The position numbers and the translations under genes are program-made. DNA of 64,000 nucleotides from Bacteroidales bacterium (GTDB taxonomy: Bacteria; Bacteroidota; Bacteroidia; Bacteroidales; P3): NCBI GenBank assembly GCA_017449525.1, contig JAFTFL010000014.1:1-64000 (forward strand), written 5' to 3'. Numbering within the stretch: the first letter of the stretch is position 1; every line of letters begins with the position of its first letter. The notes under the pieces were generated by a model. That model made no database searches. It was not told the origin of the DNA and was given only the letters and a program-made list of their open reading frames with translations. This document shows positions 1 to 7,875 of the stretch, piece after piece.

Positions 1-309
1 AGCCAGCGTTTTGCACCTCTATGTTGAACGTCTTCTTGGCCACCTCTACCATTGTCTTGTAAAAGGCGGCGCTCATCTGCTCGTCGTAGAGTTGCTGCTT
101 CCAACGGTGGACTTCCTCGCGCAGAGCCTTATGATCTTCCGCTTGAGAGTGGCTATGGGTTTGTTCTTTATCAATAGCACACTACTGTTTTTTTTTGGCG
201 GCAAAATTGCTGATAATGCGGCTTACCGTCGGCTTGGAGTGCCCATACATCTTCGCCACCTGGCCTTGACTTGACTCACCCTTTTAATATGGTGTTCGCG
301 AGTAATCTC
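1..309 (-). pseudogene. Decayed transposase OrfA (IS3-type), partial
   Basis: The minus strand encodes a helix-turn-helix segment (QVAKMYGHSKPTVSRIISNF) followed by a coiled-coil-like tail ending FYKTMVEVAKKTFNIEV, the usual layout of the short OrfA of IS3-type elements in Bacteroidetes. The reading is broken. An N-terminal piece (ITREHHIK) lies in a different frame from the HTH, and an in-frame TAG (about 180-182) follows a run of nine A just after the HTH. No start codon is visible. The sequence continues past the left edge of the window, so an OrfB may lie there. The family assignment rests on remembered motif resemblance; the frame breaks are read directly. Confidence 0.6.
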
Positions 310-490
310 CTCTCACTCTGATTGACTCAAATGAGAGCCCCTCCGTTTTCTTCTTTCGTCTTTGTTGACTGTTGTCTCAACTATTTTTAGAGCAAGACAG
401 CTTCTCTCTTGAAATGAAAAGAGATGTGATAGGCTTTTATTGAATGGTTGTATATTAGTTGAATATGAGTGTGTAAAATGTTGTACATCG

Positions 491-527
491 TAAAAAAAAG
501 GTGAGTTGCCGGACTGGCAACTCACCC
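491..527 (-). terminator. Rho-independent terminator after tRNA-Arg
   Basis: On the minus strand an 11-bp stem (GGTGAGTTGCC / GGCAACTCACC, 5-nt loop, 500-526) is followed by eight T. It lies about 20 nt beyond the 3' end of the tRNA and would end its transcript. Confidence 0.9.
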
Positions 528-545
528 CTGCGTTCATCGCTCTTG

Positions 546-619
546 TGACTCCTGCAGGATTCAAACCTGCAACCTTCTGATCCGTAGTCAGATGCTCTAT
601 TCAGTTGAGCTAAGGAGCC
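546..619 (-). tRNA. tRNA-Arg (anticodon ACG)
   Basis: On the minus strand a cloverleaf can be folded. The acceptor stem is GGCTCCT/AGGAGTC, the D arm contains AGCTCAACTGAATAGAGC, and the anticodon arm is TCTGA-CTACGGA-TCAGA. The T arm is GCAGG-TTTGAAT-CCTGC. The seven-base anticodon loop puts ACG at the anticodon, which reads CGN arginine codons after A34-to-inosine editing. The 3' CCA is not encoded. A promoter (650-681) and a terminator (491-527) flank it, so it appears to be a single-gene transcription unit. Confidence 0.95.
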
Positions 620-649
620 ATCTAAATACTTAACCATTCAAACCGAGTG

Positions 650-681
650 CAAAGGTACAACCATTTTCATTACGCACCAAA
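650..681 (-). promoter_or_regulatory. Promoter of tRNA-Arg
   Basis: The minus strand has TTTG (678-681) and TACCTTTG (650-657) separated by exactly 20 bp, matching the Bacteroidetes -33/-7 consensus (TTTG, TAnnTTTG). The predicted start lies a few bases downstream, about 25 nt before the mature tRNA. Confidence 0.75.
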
Positions 682-805
682 TTTATTTTTTATTTCTTTT
701 CGAAAGTATGTTTAACATCTTGGAATACAGTGCAATTTGAATGCGATTTTTTTGCTTTCGAATAGTTGAAAAGTTGAATATTCGTCGCAAAAGGGATGAT
801 TTTTC

Positions 806-1336
806 TCATTTTTGAGTTGTATGGTACACATTTGCATACAAACACGCCCTAACTGCTTCAAACTCTTCTTCGTCCAGTTCGTAGCGTGACATAATGATCA
901 TTTGCAGCGCCATCGTTCCATCTTCATTGTAAGAGGGTTGCCAATATTCTTGCGGATTGCGGATGAAGCCAAGGTCGGTGTAGAATTCCATGCGGTGGTC
1001 AGCCTGCTCGGTGGTCGGGCATTCGGTTTCCAGAATGACCTGTTCCTGATGTTGCATGAGAAAGTTCAAGATGACGGCTTTGCCGAACCCTTGATTGCGC
1101 ATGTTGGGTGTGATGGCGAAGTGCTCAATGTAGAGAAATTCTTCAAACTCCCAGTAGGTGAGGATGCCGATGGGCTCTTCTTTATCGAGCGAAGCGATGA
1201 GGAAGTGAAAGTTCGCGTTCTCACGCTTCTTTAGCTGGGAGAACGCGGGGCGCTCCTTGCGTGGAAAGGCGCTTTCGAAGAGTTCTTTGGCGAAGTGTTG
1301 TTCTCCAGATTGGTCTAATTCGGTGAATTGTATCAT
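806..1336 (-). CDS. GNAT family N-acetyltransferase
   Basis: A 176-residue protein of typical GNAT size. The acetyl-CoA-binding motif A is visible as EHFAITPNMRNQGFGKAV (residues 71-88), including the R-x-x-G-x-G turn, and the C-terminal FYTDLGF (118-124) is the usual motif B. The ATG at 1336 begins MIQFTELDQSGEQHF. A longer reading frame upstream would overlap the preceding gene and has no GNAT character, so I reject it. The gene starts 26 bp after the upstream outer-membrane protein gene and may be cotranscribed. The acceptor substrate cannot be predicted. Confidence 0.88.
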   Translation of the reverse strand: MIQFTELDQSGEQHFAKELFESAFPRKERPAFSQLKKRENANFHFLIASLDKEEPIGILTYWEFEEFLYIEHFAITPNMRNQGFGKAVILNFLMQHQEQVILETECPTTEQADHRMEFYTDLGFIRNPQEYWQPSYNEDGTMALQMIIMSRYELDEEEFEAVRACLYANVYHTTQK

Positions 1337-1362
1337 GGATGGATGTTTTGTTTTGTGATGTA

Positions 1363-2556
1363 TTAAAGGGATTGAAATAGGAATCGGTTGATGTCGACTC
1401 GTATGAATATCAGATGGGTAAATGCTGAGCTTGCATATTGCTGTAGGTTGATGTAGGAGCGGTAGAGTGTGTAGCCCACGGTGACGGTAGATAGGTTGTT
1501 GAAGGTGTAGCCCGATGAGACGGTGGCGAACAGGCCGTATCCAAAACCTCCTTGATTGATGTATTCGTAGGGCACGGTGTAGGACGACGGTGACTGGCCG
1601 TTCCACACGTCCAGTATGCTGTATGTAGTACCAGCTACCTGTATGTTGTGCTCTTTAACCTTGGTGTTGTTTAGCGAACCGCCGAGCTCGATGTCAAGAT
1701 CGAAGCCTGAGGGCAGACGCAGGTGCTTGCAGAGGCCGAGGTCTATCACGATGCGTTCTTCCAAGCCTGAGTTGGGACAACTGACGTATTGGTTCTTGTT
1801 GGAGAGGATTCCCGTTTCATTGTCCGCACTGATAAGGAAAGCACCGACAGCTCTCAGCTTGGCGTAGTCGAAGCGGAGTATCCAGCCCCAGTTGCGCGTG
1901 TAGTCGTAGCGGATGCCTATTCCAAATTGGGTGGTATTTTTGTAATAGACATCTCCATACTCCACAATCCGCAACTGCCTGTAGTTGATAATGGCAGACG
2001 AGATAAGGTTAGCATCCTTGAGTTCGCTCCAAATTCGTTCACCGTATGCTTCGCTGTGCAGCACTCGGTATATGGAATTCGGGTCAGTTTCTGTGCCCCG
2101 ATAGAAGGCTGCGTGTGCGTTGGAGGGTATTAGCATGCCAGCCGATATGGTGAAGGAGAGGCCTCGCTGTGTATTTTCATTCGAGAGATGGAGCGGCGAA
2201 ACGGAGAGGTCGAAACTGTATTCTTGGTTGAGATTATTGTTCGGGAGACGGAGCTGATCAATGGTAAAAGCGAGGCGAAGCTCTTGTTGGGAACTATCGT
2301 TTGGAGGACGGGATGATGGAGTGGTAATAGCGAAGCACATTCTGCAGGATAGTACACAAATAAAAACCACAAGGTACGTAGATATGAGTGCGCACTTGAG
2401 CGGAAATGAGAGTCTGCCGTGTTGTCGACGGTTCAGAATGTGCTGCGACCGAGCGACGCAGAGGTTTCGCTGTATAAGTGGGTGTTCCGCCGGGTAAGGT
2501 CCAGCACTATCGCTGTCGTATTCTTGTGTACTACCTTTTTCTGAGTCTCCGTCCAT
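1363..2556 (-). CDS. Outer-membrane beta-barrel-like protein with N-terminal extension
   Basis: A 397-residue product. From about residue 150 it shows alternating hydrophobic/aromatic strands and ends in phenylalanine/leucine-rich strands (RFLFQSL), typical of Bacteroidetes outer-membrane barrels. The only ATG puts 50-odd hydrophilic, acidic residues (MDGDSEKGSTQEYDSD...) before a signal-like hydrophobic stretch (CALISTYLVVFICVLSC, about 55-71). The true start could therefore be a non-ATG codon near residue 45, or the extension could be real and cytoplasmic. It follows the ECF sigma gene by 90 bp on the same strand, so the sigma factor may control it. No specific family recognised. Confidence 0.6.
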   Translation of the reverse strand: MDGDSEKGSTQEYDSDSAGPYPAEHPLIQRNLCVARSQHILNRRQHGRLSFPLKCALISTYLVVFICVLSCRMCFAITTPSSRPPNDSSQQELRLAFTIDQLRLPNNNLNQEYSFDLSVSPLHLSNENTQRGLSFTISAGMLIPSNAHAAFYRGTETDPNSIYRVLHSEAYGERIWSELKDANLISSAIINYRQLRIVEYGDVYYKNTTQFGIGIRYDYTRNWGWILRFDYAKLRAVGAFLISADNETGILSNKNQYVSCPNSGLEERIVIDLGLCKHLRLPSGFDLDIELGGSLNNTKVKEHNIQVAGTTYSILDVWNGQSPSSYTVPYEYINQGGFGYGLFATVSSGYTFNNLSTVTVGYTLYRSYINLQQYASSAFTHLIFIRVDINRFLFQSL

Positions 2557-2645
2557 AGGGGAATGAGGCGATGTTTCTATTAGTTTAGGGTAATGGATAC
2601 TTGTTTATAGCAAAGAGTATTCAAATTGTATACATAAAATAGTGT

Positions 2646-3293
2646 CTATATCGCTTCCTTGCTATTGATTAGGATGCCGTGGAGTAGGTCTTTTGCGCGA
2701 AAGAGGCGCGCTTTCACCGTTCCGATGGGCAGTCCCAACTGGTCGCTGATCTCTTCGTAACTGAGGTCTTCAAAGTAGCGCAATTCAACTATGACGCGGT
2801 AGCGCGGTTTCAACTGGTTGACCACATCGCGGAGCATGGCTATACGTTGCGTGCGCACCATGTTCTCCTCGGGATTGTCATCGGTCGAGGTTAGAAACTG
2901 CTCCTCGTGGAGGTTGTTGTCGTTATGTACAGACAGTTTGCCGATGGGTATGGTGTCAATGTGCCGCTTGCGGATGAAATCCACGCAGTTGTTGCATGCA
3001 ATGGTGAAGAGCCACGTGCTGAATGCATGGGTGGGGACATACTTCTTGAGAGAGGTGAATGCTTTGCTGAAAGCCTCCATGGTTAGGTCGTCAGCTATCA
3101 CGGGGTCTCCCGTCATGCGTAGGAGCATTGTGTAAATTGAATCGCGGTAATATCTCATCAAGTCGGCATAGGCACGCTCATCACCCTGCTCTCGGGCTTT
3201 GCATACGAGCTCGTAATCGCGTTGCGATTTGTCCGTCTGTAGCGTTGGATTTACCTCCATGATGTTTTTTTGCTCAGTAACGCCCTTAGACAT
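2646..3293 (-). CDS. ECF-type RNA polymerase sigma factor
   Basis: A 215-residue sigma-70 family protein. Region 2 spans about residues 42-110 and contains DDLTMEAFSKAF and STWLFTIACNNCVDFIRKR. Region 4 spans about 150-205 and contains the HTH LSYEEISDQLGLPIGTVKAR. An acidic linker (about 120-145) joins them. The start at 3293 overlaps the end of the upstream glycosyltransferase gene by 43 bp; the ATG at 3260 (MEVNPTLQ) would reduce this to 10 bp and is a reasonable alternative. There is no obvious anti-sigma gene next to it; the following gene codes for an outer-membrane protein. It probably directs transcription of an envelope or stress regulon, but the target is unknown. Confidence 0.93.
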   Translation of the reverse strand: MSKGVTEQKNIMEVNPTLQTDKSQRDYELVCKAREQGDERAYADLMRYYRDSIYTMLLRMTGDPVIADDLTMEAFSKAFTSLKKYVPTHAFSTWLFTIACNNCVDFIRKRHIDTIPIGKLSVHNDNNLHEEQFLTSTDDNPEENMVRTQRIAMLRDVVNQLKPRYRVIVELRYFEDLSYEEISDQLGLPIGTVKARLFRAKDLLHGILINSKEAI

Positions 3294-4414
3294 GAAATAG
3301 TATTTTTTAAACTGAAATATATTTCCAGTAGGGGCGACAGCCAGCGGAGTTTGCGTATGTCAATCTGTTTGTTGAGAACGTATGCTGTGGTTATGTTCCA
3401 AGCCCATAAAATCACGATGAAGGCGACCGGGATGTACCACAGTGGCGTTGCAAATATGAGAATTGCTATTGCCGACAAGTAGAACAGCACGAGTGCGAAA
3501 GGGTGAAGCGCGAGCCTCAGTTTGAGGGATAGCGCATAGTATTTTTTTGTGGAAAAGCGTTCGGTACGAATGTCTCGCCAGGCACGCCGTGATGAAGGGG
3601 CTTGCGTGGATACGTAAGCTTCGGGCTGGATGTTGACAGCCGTGTTACTACGTGTGCAGTTTTGATTTACGAAAAGGTCGTCGGCTCCGTTCGGTTCGCT
3701 GTAGTGACGAATGAAAGCTCCATTGTCGAAGAAGAATTGTCGGCGGTACGCCAAGTTGCGCCCACTGCCTGTGTAGGGATGATGGTGGATGGCTGCGGCA
3801 ATCCATCGAGCGCAACTTGCAGAGTTGTCGTATTGTGCCAAGGATTCAATGAAAGAAGCCGGTTGTTCGTATGCGCAGTGTCCGAGAACGATTTTGGTTT
3901 GCGCATTGATGAAAGGTCTGGCCATTTGTCGTACCCACAGAAATGACTGTGGAACACAACCAGGCTCGGTTAGAAGTATAATGTCGTTTTTCGCTGAGCG
4001 AATGCCGATGCTGAGCGGATACTTGCGCCCTTGGAACATGTTGACATCCTCTTGGAAATGGACAACTCTCAATGTACTGTAATTCTCGGCGCAAACCTGG
4101 AGGACAAATGTGGTATCATCATGTGAACAGTAGTCGACTACAACCACTTCGTAGTTCGGATAATCCTGTTCAAGTAGATAGGGCAAACTCTTTTTGAGGG
4201 CTTCGCTTTCGTTGTGCGCAGTGAGTACAATGGAAACGGATGGCAGATCTTCCTCATGGGGTTGGCTCTCAATGGGTGAATGGTGAAAACAGTGGCGTCC
4301 AATGGTTAGGTTGACGCGTCCATAGTAGATGCAAAGGTAGATGAATGTGGTGAGGAGCAAGCCTCCGCATACAAGTAGTAGTGTGTTATTTAGTAGGTCT
4401 GCGAGTAACATCAA
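3251..4414 (-). CDS. Membrane-bound family 2 glycosyltransferase
   Basis: A 387-residue protein with one N-terminal membrane segment (about 10-31), a GT-A domain (about 58-270) and two C-terminal membrane segments (about 305-355). The nucleotide-sugar-binding start PSVSIVLTAHNESE (58-71) and VVVDYCSHDDT (91-101) fit family GT2. The usual DXD metal-binding motif is not seen where expected; the sequence there is LLTEPGC (147-153). RRAWRDIR near residue 275 resembles the Q/RxxRW acceptor-side motif. It is the first gene of the run into the sigma factor. Donor and acceptor are unknown. Confidence 0.85.
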   Translation of the reverse strand: MMLLADLLNNTLLLVCGGLLLTTFIYLCIYYGRVNLTIGRHCFHHSPIESQPHEEDLPSVSIVLTAHNESEALKKSLPYLLEQDYPNYEVVVVDYCSHDDTTFVLQVCAENYSTLRVVHFQEDVNMFQGRKYPLSIGIRSAKNDIILLTEPGCVPQSFLWVRQMARPFINAQTKIVLGHCAYEQPASFIESLAQYDNSASCARWIAAAIHHHPYTGSGRNLAYRRQFFFDNGAFIRHYSEPNGADDLFVNQNCTRSNTAVNIQPEAYVSTQAPSSRRAWRDIRTERFSTKKYYALSLKLRLALHPFALVLFYLSAIAILIFATPLWYIPVAFIVILWAWNITTAYVLNKQIDIRKLRWLSPLLEIYFSLKNTISCLRALLSKKTSWR

Positions 4415-4433
4415 TGTGTTTATTTTAAGTGAG

Positions 4434-4472
4434 CAAAAGTAGGCATTCGTGCTGATTATCTTTGTACTTTTG
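4434..4472. promoter_or_regulatory. Divergent -7 boxes for glycosyltransferase and tgt
   Basis: Minus strand: TACTTTTG at 4434-4441, 20 nt before the glycosyltransferase start. Plus strand: TATCTTTG (4457-4464) directly followed by TACTTTTG (4465-4472), about 30 nt before the tgt start. All match TAnnTTTG. I see no good -33 TTTG at the expected distance for any of them. Confidence 0.5.
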
Positions 4473-4500
4473 CAATGATTTTTATGTTCATTTTATCAAC

Positions 4501-5637
4501 ATGGCAGGGACATTGTTCTTTAATCTGGTAGGAAAGGATGCTGCAACAGAGGCACGTGCAGGGGTGTTGACTACGTCGCACGGCGATATTCCGACACCCA
4601 TATTTATGCCCGTTGGTACGGTTGGCAGTGTAAAGGCTGTACATCAGCACGAGCTTGCGCAAGATGTTGAGGCTCGTATCATCTTGGGCAATACATACCA
4701 TTTGTATCTCCGTCCTGGGATTGAAACTTTGCAGGTGGCAGGTGGATTGCACAAGTTCAATGCGTGGAACCGACCGATTCTTACCGATAGCGGAGGATTT
4801 CAAGTCTTTTCGCTCGCCTCTAACAGACGTATAACAGAAGAGGGGTGTGTGTTTCGCTCCCACATCGATGGATCTCGCCATGTATTTACTCCAGAGAGAG
4901 TGATGGACATAGAACGTGCCATAGGAGCAGACATTATGATGGCATTTGACGAATGTCCAGATGGTAATTCCGATTATTCTTATGCAAAGAAGTCTATGGA
5001 ACTTACGCATCGGTGGCTCGACCGATGTGTAAAACGCTTTCACGAGACAGATCCTCTTTATGGTTACGAGCAATGTTTGTTCCCCATTGTGCAAGGGTGC
5101 AGATTTGCAGATTTGCGCAGGCAAAGTGCTGAATATATAGCGCAACGGACGGAAGTTGGATGTGCTATTGGTGGATTGGCGGTAGGGGAGCCCACAGAAG
5201 TGATGTATGAGATGATAGAGGTAGTGAATGCTGTACTCCCCCAAGATAAGCCTCGCTATTTGATGGGCGTTGGTACGCCTGCTAATATTTTGGAAGCAAT
5301 TTCGCGCGGTGTAGACATGTTTGATTGTGTGATGCCGACTCGTAATGGCCGCAATGGAATGCTCTTTACATGGGAGGGAACTATCAATATAAAGAACAAG
5401 AAGTGGGAACGCAGCTTTGAATCTATCCCTGGTGGACTATACACCGATGGAGAGTACACGCTGGCGTATTTGCACCATTTGATTAAGGCAGATGAAATCT
5501 TGGGGCTTCAAATTGCAAGCCTGCACAATCTTGGCTTCTATCTTTCTTTGGTGGGAACCGCACGTCAACACATCTTGGATGGAGACTTTGATGCGTGGAA
5601 GACGCGCGTACTACCCCGACTTATGGTGAGGTTGTAG
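4501..5637 (+). CDS. tgt: tRNA-guanine transglycosylase (queuosine pathway)
   Basis: A 378-residue enzyme that swaps guanine-34 for the queuine precursor preQ1 in GUN-anticodon tRNAs. Visible motifs are TDSGGFQVFSL (95-105, with the catalytic-base Asp96), GGLAVGE (224-230) and FDCVMPTRNGRNG (274-286, nucleophile Asp275). The region that carries the C-x-C-x2-C zinc ligands in the E. coli enzyme reads IPGGLYTDGEYTLAYLHHL here (309-327): the His remains, the three Cys are gone. I chose the ATG at 4501 because the conserved N-terminus MAGTLFFNLV begins there. comEC follows within 10 bp. Confidence 0.96.
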   Translation: MAGTLFFNLVGKDAATEARAGVLTTSHGDIPTPIFMPVGTVGSVKAVHQHELAQDVEARIILGNTYHLYLRPGIETLQVAGGLHKFNAWNRPILTDSGGFQVFSLASNRRITEEGCVFRSHIDGSRHVFTPERVMDIERAIGADIMMAFDECPDGNSDYSYAKKSMELTHRWLDRCVKRFHETDPLYGYEQCLFPIVQGCRFADLRRQSAEYIAQRTEVGCAIGGLAVGEPTEVMYEMIEVVNAVLPQDKPRYLMGVGTPANILEAISRGVDMFDCVMPTRNGRNGMLFTWEGTINIKNKKWERSFESIPGGLYTDGEYTLAYLHHLIKADEILGLQIASLHNLGFYLSLVGTARQHILDGDFDAWKTRVLPRLMVRL

Positions 5638-5646
5638 CTTTTGTCA

Positions 5647-7368
5647 ATGGCTCTTAATAGCCACCGCGATTCTTCTTTGGTGCGAGCCATGTTGGATGTC
5701 GCTCGTGCTGGATTTATCAATGGTGCCACTAAAGCACCTGTTTTATATGTCTGCATAGCTTTTATTTCAGGCATACTTGTGGCTGATAGTTTTTATGCTC
5801 TTCCAGCATGGTTGTGGTTAATAGTAACGGCTGTTTCTGTTGTTGGGGTGGTGTGGCATCGCCGAGAGTGGCTAATGATATGGCTCTTGTTGTTTTCGTT
5901 TGCTGCGGGCGGAACTGACCATGCGTTGCGGATGCCATGGCGTAGTGCGGCTGGGTTGCAGCTGGTTGAAGACATACGGTGTGATTTTGAATGCGAACTG
6001 TTGCATCAACCGCGTTGGTCGTCGAAGTGGGGAAAGTGCTACGCGCGCGTGCATAAATATAAGGTGTATGGAGAGGATCGGTGGCAGTCGACCAGTGGTC
6101 GCATCCAGCTCATGGTCTCAAAGGATGGCACGCAGACTACCTTGCTAAAAGGTGAGCATGTGCAAGTTGGTGGCCGATTACGCCGCATCAATGAGAGCAG
6201 TGATAAGAATGATTGGCTTGCGCGTCAATGTGCGCACAACTATGTCTCTCACCGTTTATGGGTACGAGCAGCCGATGTGGAGGTGTGCAGGGAGGCTTAT
6301 TCATTAAGTCGGACAATGGCGCATTGGCGAGGACAGCTTGAAGATAGGTTGCGGTTCAGTGGTCTAAGCACTGATGTGGCTGCTATTGCACAGGCTATGC
6401 TCTTAGGTGACCGCTCTGAATTGACTGAAATGATGCAGACGCAGTACCGGTCGGCTGGGGTTGCACATCTGCTTTGTGTCTCTGGGTTGCACGTGGGGCT
6501 TGTGGTGTTGATGATTGGATGGTTTTTGCGCCCACTCAGGAGGTGGAAAAGTGCTGTCTATGCAGTTACTGAGATTACTTTCGTATGGGCATTTGTCTTG
6601 CTGACTGGTGCGGCACCTTCGGCAGTGAGGGCCGGTGTGATGTTCTCCCTGTGTCTCATAGGTCAAGAGTTGGAGTCGAGTCCCAATATGATAAATGTCA
6701 TCAGTGTCTCGGCTTTGTTGATGCTCGGTTGCAGCCCGAATCTGCTCTGGGATGTGGGTTTTCAGTTGTCGTATGCTGCGGTGATTGGTATTGTGCTTTG
6801 GCAAAGACCAATGTCTGAGTGGCTATCTGATATAGTGTCGCGTGGGCGGGGTAAGTTCGAAACTGAAGGCGACCGGAGTAGTCCTTCTTCTGTAAACTGG
6901 ATGATTAAGCGTGTTTTAGGAAATACCGTAAGTAAGATTATCGGTTGGGTTAGCCTTACAATTTCGGCTCAATTGGCTACACTTCCGTTCGCTATTTTCT
7001 ACTTCCATCGTATCTATCCCTATGCGGTAGTAACAAATGTAGCCGTTACGCCCCTCGTTGGCTTGGTTATGCTTGGCATAGTCTTAGTGATACTGTCGCA
7101 GGGTATGGGTGGTATAGGGGGTATTGTAGTATGGTTCACAGAGACGCTGATGGAACTGGTGAATGGGGTGGTAAGTTTAGTCGGTGAATGGCGTGGCGCA
7201 CAGGTCGATGCCCCGTTTGTTAGCAGTGGTGCTGCGTGTCTCATCGCAGCGGTCGTGTTGGCTTTTGGGTCAGCCGTAAGGACACGAAACCTCACACGGA
7301 TGCTATTTGCTGGCACCCTGTTGGCGGTATTGGTCGGCACGCATATATGGATGGGCCGACGTCTGTGA
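5647..7368 (+). CDS. comEC: ComEC/Rec2-family DNA-uptake membrane protein
   Basis: A 573-residue polytopic membrane protein. Hydrophobic helices open the protein, a soluble OB-like (DUF4131) segment covers about 85-190, and the Competence domain starts near the hallmark HLLCVSGLHVGLVV (about 272-285), followed by many membrane helices to the C-terminus. The C-terminal metallo-beta-lactamase domain of the long ComEC form is absent. ComEC is the inner-membrane channel for single-stranded DNA in natural transformation. I chose ATG 5647; a TTG two codons earlier (5641) is possible. The gene begins 9 bp after tgt stops, suggesting cotranscription. Confidence 0.9.
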   Translation: MALNSHRDSSLVRAMLDVARAGFINGATKAPVLYVCIAFISGILVADSFYALPAWLWLIVTAVSVVGVVWHRREWLMIWLLLFSFAAGGTDHALRMPWRSAAGLQLVEDIRCDFECELLHQPRWSSKWGKCYARVHKYKVYGEDRWQSTSGRIQLMVSKDGTQTTLLKGEHVQVGGRLRRINESSDKNDWLARQCAHNYVSHRLWVRAADVEVCREAYSLSRTMAHWRGQLEDRLRFSGLSTDVAAIAQAMLLGDRSELTEMMQTQYRSAGVAHLLCVSGLHVGLVVLMIGWFLRPLRRWKSAVYAVTEITFVWAFVLLTGAAPSAVRAGVMFSLCLIGQELESSPNMINVISVSALLMLGCSPNLLWDVGFQLSYAAVIGIVLWQRPMSEWLSDIVSRGRGKFETEGDRSSPSSVNWMIKRVLGNTVSKIIGWVSLTISAQLATLPFAIFYFHRIYPYAVVTNVAVTPLVGLVMLGIVLVILSQGMGGIGGIVVWFTETLMELVNGVVSLVGEWRGAQVDAPFVSSGAACLIAAVVLAFGSAVRTRNLTRMLFAGTLLAVLVGTHIWMGRRL

Positions 7369-7389
7369 ACTTATTGAGGGTAGTTAGAA

Positions 7390-7788
7390 CTATTTGCGCT
7401 TGTCCTGCAGTTTACCCTCAACGGTAGTGGTGGCGTGAGGAACGATGCGCAGCCGCTCTTTGGGGATGAGTTTCCCCGTTACACGACACACTCCATATGT
7501 GCCATTGGCAATGCGGATCAGAGCTGCTTCAAGTTCTTTGATGAACTTGCGTTGCCGAGCAGCTAATTTGGCATTGGACTCCTTTGAAAGGACGCTACTA
7601 CCTTCCTCCATGGATTTAAACGTAGGTGCAGTGTCGTTTGCTTCGTTTGGATTGCCAGATACAGCCGCTTGCAGTAGCTCGAGATTTCGTTTGGCTTCAT
7701 CCATTTTGGTCATGATAATGGCACGAAACTCTTCAAGCTCTTGGGGTGAATATCGTTGGCGTTCTTCGGTTTTTACTGTTGATTCCAT
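7390..7788 (-). CDS. DksA/TraR-like protein with degenerate zinc finger
   Basis: A 132-residue protein with an N-terminal coiled coil (about 15-95) and a C-terminal zinc-finger fold (YGVCRVTGKLIPKERL..., 98 onward), the layout of DksA-type factors that bind the RNA polymerase secondary channel. Of the four zinc-binding Cys positions only C101 is Cys; the others align with T104, T122 and G125. It lies after rimM on the minus strand with an 87-bp gap and converges on comEC with only 21 bp between stop codons. The family assignment is firm; whether it acts like DksA on rRNA and amino-acid promoters is inferred. Confidence 0.88.
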   Translation of the reverse strand: MESTVKTEERQRYSPQELEEFRAIIMTKMDEAKRNLELLQAAVSGNPNEANDTAPTFKSMEEGSSVLSKESNAKLAARQRKFIKELEAALIRIANGTYGVCRVTGKLIPKERLRIVPHATTTVEGKLQDKRK

Positions 7789-7875
7789 GCTGTCTATCTA
7801 TGGTTTTCTTCGTGTTGCTTCTTTCTGTTTGTATAATTGGAAACGACGATTCGGATATCGTCTCTGTAGACGCTT

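Noticed and set aside
11-274. Plus-strand frame of 87 residues at the window edge
   Set aside because: The minus strand of the same region encodes recognisable transposase HTH sequence; the plus reading has no family features.
3270-4094. Several short frames opposite the glycosyltransferase gene
   Set aside because: No motifs; they overlap a well-supported GT2 coding region.
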